Below are positions 1-6,832 of a DNA stretch of 32,867 bases, one piece after another. The notes beneath the pieces are model-generated. The model was not told where the DNA came from and did not search any database. It was given only the letters and a program-made list of their open reading frames with translations. The stretch spans positions 1 to 32,867 of the forward strand of contig CAZEBW010000040.1 in the NCBI GenBank assembly GCA_964510205.1, written 5' to 3'. Positions within the stretch are counted from its first letter, which is position 1. The number at the start of each line of letters is the position of its first letter. Position numbers and translations under genes: made by a program. The DNA is from CAZEBW01 sp964510205 (GTDB lineage Bacteria; Chloroflexota; Anaerolineae; VGOG01).

Positions 1-27
1 GGAGCCTATCATACCACAAAACTCAAC

Positions 28-444
28 TTACCTAAAAAAAGTGTCCGGTAGTGAATCGGAAAACAGAGGCTGGACGTTGACACAAATGCGCCCAGAATGT
101 TTCAGAACCCGATAGCATTCAGCGAAGACTTCACCTAGCCACTGAAAATACGTTTCCCAACTCCTTGTATCATCGTGCCCTTCATAATCATCCAGGCCAA
201 AGTTATAGGGCGGAGAGGTAATGATCAGATCAACAAACTCGTCAGGCATTGACTGCATGATTTCCAAGCAGTCACCATGGTAAATCCTGTTGATCTCAAA
301 GTCCCCATTTTGACGAATACCTTCGGAGATGGGCTGGTCTATTGACACCGTGGGCATTTGCTGCCCCAATCTTATTTCTTTCTTTCGTTTCTTATCTTTC
401 ACCTTGATCGCTTTTTGCATTTCCGTCCCCGCAGAATCATCCAC
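28..444 (-). pseudogene. Truncated beta-class DNA methyltransferase (N-terminal part)
   Basis: The 138-residue product begins like an adenine-N6/cytosine-N4 DNA methyltransferase. After a Lys-rich N-terminus it has NRIYHGDCLEIM (about 52-63) and the catalytic motif TSPPYN (76-81), followed by ETYFQWL and RVLKHSGRICVN. In this family the chain continues for well over 100 residues to the SAM-binding FxGxG region. Here similarity stops near residue 125 (about base 70), and 13 unrelated residues lead to a stop. The track start is GTG at 444; an ATG at 420 is the alternative, and neither has a strong ribosome site. A good promoter lies upstream at 483-511. The 3' part has evidently been lost by insertion or rearrangement. 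No restriction enzyme partner is visible, so it could be a remnant of an orphan or restriction-modification methylase. Confidence 0.75.
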
Positions 445-482
445 TCGCAGAGTCTGTCCAAAATGACTCTCTATCTGAGGTC

Positions 483-511
483 AATATACCACAAAAACGG
501 CCCTCCGTCAA
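483..511 (-). promoter_or_regulatory. Sigma70-type promoter for the methyltransferase gene
   Basis: Read on the minus strand, TTGACG (511-506) and TATATT (488-483) are separated by exactly 17 bp. The -10 is preceded by TGG, an extended -10. Transcription would start near 476, about 30-55 nt before the possible start codons of the truncated methyltransferase. The 11-mer ATACCACAAAA within this promoter recurs at 11-21. Confidence 0.65.
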
Positions 512-562
512 GTCAGCCTACTTTGGCTCATGCGCACCCATATAAGTATCACACTTCTCGCT

Positions 563-2170
563 TCACCTCACATAGACAACCAACCAAGCCACCACCCCGA
601 CGCAAGCAGCAATCAAAAGGCCGGGCACAAGCGTCTTCTTGAGCACCTCCCCCTCGCGGCCGGCCAAGCCGGCGGTGCTGCAGCCCACGATGACCTTGGC
701 CGGAGCCAACATGCTGCCCAGAGAGCCGCCGGTGGTCTGAGCGGCGAGGATGATGAACACACTGACTCCGATGAGCTCGGCGGCCTGCTTCTGCAAGGGG
801 GCGAAGATGACGTTGGAGTTGGTGTTGGAGCCGGTCATGAACGCGCCCAGCACCCCGATGAGGGGCGAGAAGAGGGGGAAGGCCGCTCCCACGCTGCGGC
901 TGATGCCCTGGGCCAGAAGATGGGTCATGCCGCTGTGATCCATGACCAGGGCCATGCCCACCAGGGAAGCGATGCCGATGCTGGAAGGCACCGCGCTCCG
1001 CAAGGTGTTGGACGCGATCTTTCGCAACGCGTCTCTCCTGTAGCGGCCAGCGCACCGATAGAGAAGGTAGGCGATGGCCGACGTGTAAGCCAGCAAGGCC
1101 CCCGCGTGGCCGAAGACGCTGAGGGTTCGCCCCGGGCCGGCCTCTGTGACCCAGCCGTAGGCCGTGCGGAGCTCCGGAAAGCGAATCGTGACCACCACGC
1201 GGTTGAGAAGTTGATGCAGAGGGCTGTAAAGCTCCGCCGCCGTGACCAGCACGACGAGGAGCAGATAGGGCGCCAGGGCTAGGGGCAACCCCAGGCGACC
1301 CCCATCACCAGCCGCCGTAGACGTTGCCGAAGCAGAGCAGAACTTCCCTCCCAACTTTGGGGGGGACCGAGGGGGGGCGCGGTACAGCGGCAAGCGAGCT
1401 ACCCCGGCTCCTGCCAGAAGCCCAACCAGCCCCGCCACGAAGCCGGCCAGATTCCACAGACCGTTGGTGGCCAGCAGATACTGGGCGCCGCTCATCAGAG
1501 CGCCAATGATCAGGATAGCGGGCAGGCCGTGCCGAAGGCCTTTGACGCCACTGTGAGCGTGGGCGGCAGCCAGGCCACAGCCGAAACAGGCCAGGCCCAG
1601 AAACAGGGCCGACCAGGGAGCCAACGCTTGGCCGCCCAGTCCAGTAGCGGCGATGAGGGCCTGAAAGGACGAGGCGATGTCGCCGAACGTGACCGACCAG
1701 GAATGGCCGATGGCCGTAGCCACCACTGCGGTCACGGGCTCGAAACCCATGCCGATGAGCAGGGGAGCCACCACCGCGATAGGTACCCCGAATCCGGCTA
1801 CTCCCTGCAAAAAGGCGCTGAACACCCAGCTCAGAAGCAAGAGCTGCATCACGCGGTCGCCCGTGAGGCGGGAGATGGCGCGGCCTATCACCACGATGGC
1901 CCCGGCCTCATTGACCACGTTGTACAGCACCAGCGCCATCCAGATGATGTACAGCACGTAGACCGTGAGCAGCAGCCCCTTGAGTTGAGAATAGACCAGC
2001 AGCTCAGGTGTCGCGCCGAAAAAAGCCAGGGACACCACGATAGCCGTGAGCCATCCCACAGGCCCGGCCTTGGATCCGCCCCAGCGGAAGCCGATCATCA
2101 GGATGAGCACTGCGATGATGGGGGATAGGGCCAAGAGCCAGTAGAGAGTGTTGAAAGGTAAGGTGTGCAT
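563..2170 (-). CDS. L-lactate permease family transporter (LctP/GlcA type)
   Basis: The 535-residue protein is very hydrophobic, with about a dozen membrane segments, and matches the lactate/glycolate permease family in length and in stretches such as GVAGFGVPIAVVAPLL and GHSWSVTFGDIASSF. Near the C-terminus, FMTGSNTNSNVIFAPLQ and AAQTTGGSLGSMLAPAK are typical. It should import lactate or glycolate with a cation across the inner membrane. Around residues 258-290 there is a Pro/Ser/Ala-rich stretch unlike the family, encoded by a G/C-tract palindrome (1347-1366), probably an in-frame repeat insertion in a loop. The ATG at 2170 has no Shine-Dalgarno sequence: a heptamer repeat tract begins two bases upstream. 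It lies in the same direction as the two genes to its right and may be co-transcribed with them. Confidence 0.88.
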   Translation of the reverse strand: MHTLPFNTLYWLLALSPIIAVLILMIGFRWGGSKAGPVGWLTAIVVSLAFFGATPELLVYSQLKGLLLTVYVLYIIWMALVLYNVVNEAGAIVVIGRAISRLTGDRVMQLLLLSWVFSAFLQGVAGFGVPIAVVAPLLIGMGFEPVTAVVATAIGHSWSVTFGDIASSFQALIAATGLGGQALAPWSALFLGLACFGCGLAAAHAHSGVKGLRHGLPAILIIGALMSGAQYLLATNGLWNLAGFVAGLVGLLAGAGVARLPLYRAPPRSPPKLGGKFCSASATSTAAGDGGRLGLPLALAPYLLLVVLVTAAELYSPLHQLLNRVVVTIRFPELRTAYGWVTEAGPGRTLSVFGHAGALLAYTSAIAYLLYRCAGRYRRDALRKIASNTLRSAVPSSIGIASLVGMALVMDHSGMTHLLAQGISRSVGAAFPLFSPLIGVLGAFMTGSNTNSNVIFAPLQKQAAELIGVSVFIILAAQTTGGSLGSMLAPAKVIVGCSTAGLAGREGEVLKKTLVPGLLIAACVGVVAWLVVYVR

Positions 2171-2171
2171 A

Positions 2172-2240
2172 GTAAACGTATTGCGTAGTACGTATTGCGT
2201 GCTACGTAGGTCTCAACGGAATACGCAACACGCAATACGC
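2172..2240. repeat. Heptanucleotide repeat tract, inverted arrangement
   Basis: Units such as ACGTATT, GCGTAGT, ACGTATT and GCGTGCT are followed after a short centre by AATACGC, AACACGC and AATACGC, so the two halves are reverse complements and could fold into a long hairpin. The tract occupies the leader of the lactate permease gene, where a ribosome binding site would be expected. Confidence 0.75.
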
Positions 2241-2308
2241 CCTGACATGCAGCATCAAGTGGCAGTTACTTTCTGCCTTACCAAGAAAGTCGAGCCTCGG
2301 TTTGACAA

Positions 2309-2716
2309 TCAGCAGGTGGAGTGGATGATGGCGGCCACCCGTTTCCCCTCGCTCTTCAGGGCGTTGTAGCGCCTCACGGCTTGGGGCGTGGGCAGGGGCA
2401 GAACTTGTACGGCACTCATGGCCAACAGTTCCTCGTCAACCTGCACCATGCCGTCGTAGCCGGTGCCGATGATCAACACGTCCGGCCCCTCCCGGAGCAG
2501 CGGCTTGATCTCCGCGAGATCAACGAAATGCGCCTTGCTCCCTCTGATCGCAGGCATCCCATTGGCGTGGACGACCAGGTCCACCGCGGGAAAGGGGACT
2601 GCGCTGTAGACCAGCAACCCAAAGCGGCAGAATCCGAACCTGCCGATGGGGTTGAACCCCACCCAGGCCGTGATGAGAATCACGACCACGATGACGATGA
2701 CGACTATCTTTTTCAT
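2309..2716 (-). CDS. Membrane-anchored Mth938-like domain protein
   Basis: The 135-residue product has an N-terminal membrane segment (about residues 3-22, almost all Ile/Val) followed by an Mth938-like fold. The family core is clear: a short strand region, then DVLIIGTGYDGMVQV (about 79-93), VQVLPLPTPQAVRRYN and the C-terminal strand RVAAIIHSTC. Family members, including the mitochondrial complex I assembly factor NDUFAF3, are usually soluble proteins of about 110-130 residues, so a tethered form is unusual. Function in bacteria is not established. The start is supported by GGGAGG eight bases before the ATG. It lies between the lactate permease and glycosyltransferase genes, same strand; a functional link is not evident. 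Confidence 0.72.
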   Translation of the reverse strand: MKKIVVIVIVVVILITAWVGFNPIGRFGFCRFGLLVYSAVPFPAVDLVVHANGMPAIRGSKAHFVDLAEIKPLLREGPDVLIIGTGYDGMVQVDEELLAMSAVQVLPLPTPQAVRRYNALKSEGKRVAAIIHSTC

Positions 2717-2731
2717 GCGTTCAACCTCCCG

Positions 2732-2790
2732 CCCAGTGCTTCAGCACTGGGCTGAAAGAGCGAAGCCCTTCGGGCTGCAATCTAGCCCAC
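2732..2790. repeat. Palindromic repeat with two short hairpins
   Basis: A perfect hairpin CCCAGTGCT-TC-AGCACTGGG (2732-2751) is followed by AGCCC-TTC-GGGCT (2763-2775). The sequence resembles widespread CTTCAGC-type bacterial intergenic palindromes. It starts 15 bases upstream of the Mth938 gene and is contiguous with the larger structured element to its right. Confidence 0.6.
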
Positions 2791-2804
2791 CGCAACGCCG
2801 CGCG

Positions 2805-2905
2805 GGGATTGTGCGCAGCCGTCGCCGCGCTACGGAGCAGCGCCTCGTCAACGAGGCTACGAGACAGCCGACAAGCCCGATTTCATCGGGCGCTGCTTCG
2901 TAGTC
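2805..2905 (-). repeat. Multi-hairpin structured repeat, family 1, copy A
   Basis: On the minus strand this folds into hairpins GCCCGA-TGAAA-TCGGGC, GCCTCG-TTGA-CGAGGC and GCGCT-7 nt-AGCGC, enclosed by an outer stem CTACGAAGCAGCGC / GCGCTGCTCCGTAG (one mismatch). A second copy, in opposite orientation, lies at 6152-6262 on the other side of the glycosyltransferase gene. Its stems differ by paired changes that keep the pairing. It starts 23 bases beyond the glycosyltransferase stop, so it could also act as a 3' end structure. Confidence 0.7.
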
Positions 2906-2928
2906 GCACTGCCCGGCCATCCAGCCAT

Positions 2929-5900
2929 CTACTGAATCTCCACGGTCGCCACCAGAACCCTATCCCCCTCCACCTGCCCCAACTCGTCCAACACCGGCAG
3001 GCGCTGGCCCGACTGGGGAAGGTACATGCCGACCTCGATGACGTATTGCCCCGGCGGAGCGTCGGGCTTGACGACGATCTCGTACTGGTCAGCTACGACC
3101 TCCCCTTCGACCCACAGGGGGGTGGGGTAGGCGCCAGCCTGGGGGACGTTGTCCTTCTGGCCCCAGATGCGGCTTTCGCCGTCAAGAAGGTGGGTGAAGA
3201 CGGTGTAGCTGGCATCCATGTCTGCCAGGGCACGCCAGTAGAGGATCAGGTGCAGGGTCTCACCAGGCTCCGCGGAGGTGCGATCCAGGTCATAGCCCAA
3301 CAGCTCAACTTTGTTCCCCAGGTTCGCCTCCAGAGGGTACTCAGTGTCAGGGACAGTGAACTGGCGCTCTCGCGCCTCGACCGTCAAGCGCCCAAGGGAA
3401 ATAGCGGAAAGGCCGCTGCCAGCAACCAGCGGCTCCTGAGTGGCACGGTTGAGCAGCATCAGCTCCAACCCGTAGTCACCAGCGGGCACGTCCTGGCCAA
3501 TGGTCAAGCCATACCGATCCTTGATGACCTCCGCAGCGGTCCAGTTGGTGGTGGGATAGGCGCCGTGCACCGGGCGGTCAGCCCACAGGGGATAGACCTG
3601 GCCTCGCTCTCCCCGCAACCCGATGACCACGCTGTAATCCTCGTCCAGGTCCTGCTGAGCCTGCCAATAGAGGGCCAGGTAGAGGCCGTCCCCCAGGCGA
3701 ACTGCGTCACGATCCCTGTCGTAGCCCAGGAAGGCGATTTTGCCGTCCAAATCCTCCCGCTGCGGATGCTGGATGTCCAGCGATTCAACTGCCGGCGGCT
3801 CTTGAGGCTTGCTCACCATCACCGGCCCCAGGGAGATGGTGGTGCCGACGACCCTGCCCTCCTTGTCCAACCTGGGCAGGCGGCTGTCCAGGGAGGGCGA
3901 ATAGACGCCTACCAGCACCTGGTATTCCCCCGGCGGCGCCCCCGGCTCCACAGCGATCTCTTTCCTGTTGACGATCACCTCGCCTGGGCTCCACTGGGCG
4001 GAAGGGTAGTCGAAAATCCCCGCCTCCCCCCATCGGAAGCCCCACTGGTCGAGGAGATGGACGAAGATGCTGTAGTCGTCTGCGTCGGGTGGTTGGAGGA
4101 CGAGCCAATAAAACGTGAAACGTGAAACGTGAAACGTGATGCGTGATTCGTATTGCGTATTGCGTATTGCGTAAGAGAGGTCATGGCCCAGGAACTCCAG
4201 GGTGTTGCCCAGGTTGACTGACATGGGGTTTCGGGGTGAGATTTTGGGTAGTTGCTCTGGCTGGAGCAGGTAGGCGGTGAAGGCGGGCTGGCTGTCAGGT
4301 CCCCGGGTTTCTTTGATCAGAGCGCCTGGCGGAAAGAACTCCTCTAGCAGGGTTTCGTCAAGCCTGGCCGAGTGGGGGAAGATGTAGAGGGCTTTCTTGT
4401 CCGACCCCTTGGGAAAGACCACGGTCTCCCCACCCACCAGCCACTTGATGCGATCATAGCAGCGGGCCAGGAAGGCCAGGGTGGGGTGGCGGTAGTGGAT
4501 GGAGGAGACGAAGATCTCTTTATCAGTGATGTCCAGTTGATTGAGATACTTCGCTGCGTCCACCAGGTCGCCGTCGTTGTCGTAGTAGACCGGCGCGGCT
4601 TGAGCCCAGTGGACAAAGTAGTCTCGGAAGGTGGCGAGACCGGAGAGGCTCAGCAGGAGTATTAAAGCGACAACAGGCAGGACAGCTTTTGAGACCGAGC
4701 CTTTGGGAGCTAGTGTGAACAGCAGGCCGGAGTCCCCAACTTGTTGGGGTTTGTCGCGCAATACCCCCAACAAGTTGGGGAGTCCAACACCGCATCCCCG
4801 CGACATCCCAAAGGGCCTTGAGGCTGCTGGGATCAACCCCGTCAACCAGCGAGTAGCCGTCCACAAGCCCTGAGCCGGCAAGACGAAAAGCAAGGGAATA
4901 AGCCCCACGGAACGCAGCGCGCTGGGCACTTCTTTGACGGCCAGGATGCTGGGAAGGAGCATCACGGGCGCCCAGACGAGCAAGAGGAAGTGAGATGTTC
5001 GCTCCAGTTTATTGCCGCCGCGCACCAACGGGTCTTTGGAAGTTGGCACGGATAGCTGGCCGGAGTCCTCAACTTGTTGAGGTTTATCGCGCCCCGCCCC
5101 CAATAAGTTGGGGACTCCGATGCTGTAACCCTGTGAAATCCCAGAGCGCCGCACCAGTTTGACCAGACTAACGACCAGACCCAGCAGCAGGAAAAGCGAC
5201 AGCGGCCAACTGAAAACGGGCTTGCCCGGCAGGTTGAAGCGCCACAGAGGTTCGCCCCGCAGGCTAATCATGCCCAGGGCCAATCGCGCCGCCCGCCAGA
5301 AGGCGCCCAGCACATCGCCCTGGTTCAACTCTGGATTGAACAGCGACACCTGGGCGATGCGGACGGAGAAGGCCTGAGGATGGGTCAGGAAGTAGAAGCC
5401 CAGCGGAGCGAAGACGATTACGGCGGAAACAGCGAATAAAGCAATTTGAGAGAGCCGTCGCTTGAAGCTGCGCCTCTCGAAAACAAGCAGTGATAACAAA
5501 ACAAGCAGCAAAATCACGGGGAAAACCCTACTAGCCAGGTAGGTGTAGGCCGTCGCCCCAAAGAAAAACCCACCCAAAGCCAGCCAGCTTCCGCTTCCTC
5601 GCCGCAAACCCCGCCACAAGCACCACAGGGTCAAGCCTTGCAGCAGGGGTTGGCTGATGGCCCGGAAGCCGTAGCGGCTCAGGGTGACGTGCCAGTACGA
5701 GGTGGCCAGCAGGGCCGCGCTGAACAGGGCTAGCCAGCGCGAGGCCTCGCGCCCCTGAGGAGCGAACATCTCCCGGACCAATCGGTAGGCGATCAGCACC
5801 GTGAGCGTGCCGATCAGGGCTGAGGTCAGGCGCAGGGAGAAGACGGAAGCACCGAGTAGGCGCATGGAGACGCCAGCCAGGTAGAAGAAGAGCACTTCCT

Positions 5901-6135
5901 TGCCGGTGTAGGCTTCGATGAACAGGGGGCGGGATTCGCCGCTGGCGATGTCGGCGGCCAGGATGGCGTTGGCCGCCTCGTCGTAGTGCAGGCCGGGGGG
6001 GATGCCGGGCAGTTCGTAGACCCGCAGGAGGAGTGCAACCAGGAGGATGACCAGCAGCAAAGCGAGGTGTATGCGCTGGGGTAGAACAGCGGATCGGCAG
6101 GATTTACGGATCGGCTGCGTTTTTGTCAGAGCCAT
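2929..6135 (-). CDS. GT39-like membrane glycosyltransferase with three C-terminal beta-sandwich repeats
   Basis: About 1068 residues from the ATG at 6135; a longer reading from a TTG at 6189 is rejected because it starts inside a repeat. The N-terminal half is a GT-C (PMT/ArnT-like) enzyme: about a dozen membrane helices and a first external loop with LHYDEA (Asp52/Glu53), the usual catalytic position. Such enzymes transfer sugars from polyprenyl-phosphate donors outside the membrane. The C-terminal part has three related domains of roughly 110-130 residues, each with a pattern LGxxxxxLGYD...LYWxA...DYxVxxHLLD...PxGxYxxxVG. Three repeat insertions are in frame: two 57-bp palindromes (4729-4785, 5062-5118) in membrane-half loops and a 63-bp heptamer tract (4112-4174) inside the first C-terminal domain. 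Acceptor and donor cannot be told from sequence. Confidence 0.82.
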   Translation of the reverse strand: MALTKTQPIRKSCRSAVLPQRIHLALLLVILLVALLLRVYELPGIPPGLHYDEAANAILAADIASGESRPLFIEAYTGKEVLFFYLAGVSMRLLGASVFSLRLTSALIGTLTVLIAYRLVREMFAPQGREASRWLALFSAALLATSYWHVTLSRYGFRAISQPLLQGLTLWCLWRGLRRGSGSWLALGGFFFGATAYTYLASRVFPVILLLVLLSLLVFERRSFKRRLSQIALFAVSAVIVFAPLGFYFLTHPQAFSVRIAQVSLFNPELNQGDVLGAFWRAARLALGMISLRGEPLWRFNLPGKPVFSWPLSLFLLLGLVVSLVKLVRRSGISQGYSIGVPNLLGAGRDKPQQVEDSGQLSVPTSKDPLVRGGNKLERTSHFLLLVWAPVMLLPSILAVKEVPSALRSVGLIPLLFVLPAQGLWTATRWLTGLIPAASRPFGMSRGCGVGLPNLLGVLRDKPQQVGDSGLLFTLAPKGSVSKAVLPVVALILLLSLSGLATFRDYFVHWAQAAPVYYDNDGDLVDAAKYLNQLDITDKEIFVSSIHYRHPTLAFLARCYDRIKWLVGGETVVFPKGSDKKALYIFPHSARLDETLLEEFFPPGALIKETRGPDSQPAFTAYLLQPEQLPKISPRNPMSVNLGNTLEFLGHDLSYAIRNTQYESRITFHVSRFTFYWLVLQPPDADDYSIFVHLLDQWGFRWGEAGIFDYPSAQWSPGEVIVNRKEIAVEPGAPPGEYQVLVGVYSPSLDSRLPRLDKEGRVVGTTISLGPVMVSKPQEPPAVESLDIQHPQREDLDGKIAFLGYDRDRDAVRLGDGLYLALYWQAQQDLDEDYSVVIGLRGERGQVYPLWADRPVHGAYPTTNWTAAEVIKDRYGLTIGQDVPAGDYGLELMLLNRATQEPLVAGSGLSAISLGRLTVEARERQFTVPDTEYPLEANLGNKVELLGYDLDRTSAEPGETLHLILYWRALADMDASYTVFTHLLDGESRIWGQKDNVPQAGAYPTPLWVEGEVVADQYEIVVKPDAPPGQYVIEVGMYLPQSGQRLPVLDELGQVEGDRVLVATVEIQ
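4112..4174. repeat. Nine heptamer repeats, in frame within the glycosyltransferase gene
   Basis: Nine consecutive 7-mers run AACGTGA (four times), TGCGTGA, TTCGTAT, TGCGTAT (twice) and TGCGTAA. Nine units are 63 bp, that is 21 codons, so the frame survives. The tract replaces about 17 residues seen at the same place in the sister domains. Confidence 0.9.
4729..4785. repeat. 57-bp inverted-repeat element, copy 1 (in frame)
   Basis: The element starts GGAGTCCCCAAC and ends GTTGGGGAGTCC, with AACTTGTTGGGG and CCCCAACAAGTT facing each other around a short centre containing TCGCGC. It is 57 bp, or 19 codons, and encodes GLPNLLGVLRDKPQQVGDS-type sequence in a loop of the glycosyltransferase. Confidence 0.88.
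5062..5118. repeat. 57-bp inverted-repeat element, copy 2 (in frame)
   Basis: This is a second copy of the element at 4729-4785, of identical length and with the same ends (GGAGTCC...GGACTCC) and centre TCGCGC. It encodes GVPNLLGAGRDKPQQVEDSG. Both copies sit in loops between hydrophobic stretches. Confidence 0.88.
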
Positions 6136-6151
6136 AGGGATGGGCCTCTGA

Positions 6152-6262
6152 GCGAGTACGAAGCCACGCCCGGTGAACCGGGCTGGCAAGTGCTGTTTGT
6201 GGTCTTATAGCCCTTTTGAAAGGGTGCTGCTCTGTAGCACGGTGACTTCATCGCCGCGCGAT
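6152..6262 (+). repeat. Multi-hairpin structured repeat, family 1, copy B
   Basis: On the plus strand it aligns with the minus strand of 2805-2905 from GCGAG-TACGAAGC through GCTGCTCTGTAGCACGGTGAC. Its hairpins are GCCCGG-TGAA-CCGGGC, GCCCTT-TTGA-AAGGGT and GTGCT-7 nt-AGCAC. Compared with copy A, stem bases change in pairs (A-T to G-C, T-A to C-G, C-G to T-A, G-C to T-A, C-G to T-A), while the loops TTGA and GCTCYGT are kept. It fills the space upstream of the glycosyltransferase start. Confidence 0.72.
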
Positions 6263-6345
6263 CATGGCTGGGAAGCGAGTCCACACCAGCTTGGAGATCT
6301 AGTGCTAGGACGACCAGTTCCCAGCGCCGCCTGTTCACGGCGGTG

Positions 6346-6831
6346 TCAATCTTCGGCCGGCACCTCTACAAGCTCGTCGCTGGCGGCGATTTCATCGGGA
6401 CGCACCAAGAGCTGGCCTGGAGGCACGAGGTCAATCCCCACGTAGTGGAAACAATCCACCACGAAGTCGGTGCAAATGTAAGATGGGTAAGCCAGGGCCT
6501 GCACCCCAAAGCGCTGACGAAGGAGCCTCCAACCTAAACGTATCGCCCCCCAGACATTGTAAAGCTTGCCCACGTTGCCCCGAGCGTAATCAACAATCCT
6601 CTGAGCAGCATCGGGATCGAGCGGCTCCTTGGTTTCCAATATCACATAGTCGGTGGCCCTCTCCAGGCCGGTACCCGGATGGTCGCGGATGCGCCATATC
6701 CCAGAGTCGAGTATCCACCAGCCATCTGGCTTCTCGTATCTCATGAAGGCATGGCTGAACCGCTGCCCCAACCTGCGCGCTATCGAACCCACTGGCCCTG
6801 GGGTGAAGATAACGCCAATTTGCAGCTTCAT
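6346..6831 (-). CDS. Permuted papain-like amidase (YiiX/NlpC-P60 superfamily)
   Basis: The 161-residue product shows the circularly permuted order of this superfamily: a His in RFSHAFM (His27) near the N-terminus and the Cys nucleophile in SYICTDFV (Cys120) near the C-terminus, followed by DLVPPGQLLVRPDEI, a typical tail. Length fits the family. No signal peptide is visible. Members cleave or transfer on amide or thioester bonds, in some cases on lipids or peptides; the substrate here is unknown. The start codon lies one base after the stop of the Na+-pump beta subunit gene, and its ribosome site AGGAGG is inside the last codons of that gene, so translation is probably coupled. Whether it acts with the decarboxylase is not known. 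Confidence 0.75.
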   Translation of the reverse strand: MKLQIGVIFTPGPVGSIARRLGQRFSHAFMRYEKPDGWWILDSGIWRIRDHPGTGLERATDYVILETKEPLDPDAAQRIVDYARGNVGKLYNVWGAIRLGWRLLRQRFGVQALAYPSYICTDFVVDCFHYVGIDLVPPGQLLVRPDEIAASDELVEVPAED

Positions 6832-6832
6832 C

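Noticed and set aside
530..1282. Long open frame opposite the lactate permease gene
   Set aside because: It is antisense to a clear transporter, has low-complexity His/Asp/Gly-rich translation and no recognisable domain; it arises from high-GC codon bias.
2809..4125. 438-codon plus-strand frame opposite the glycosyltransferase
   Set aside because: No domain or ribosome site is seen, and it mirrors the codon structure of the real gene on the minus strand.
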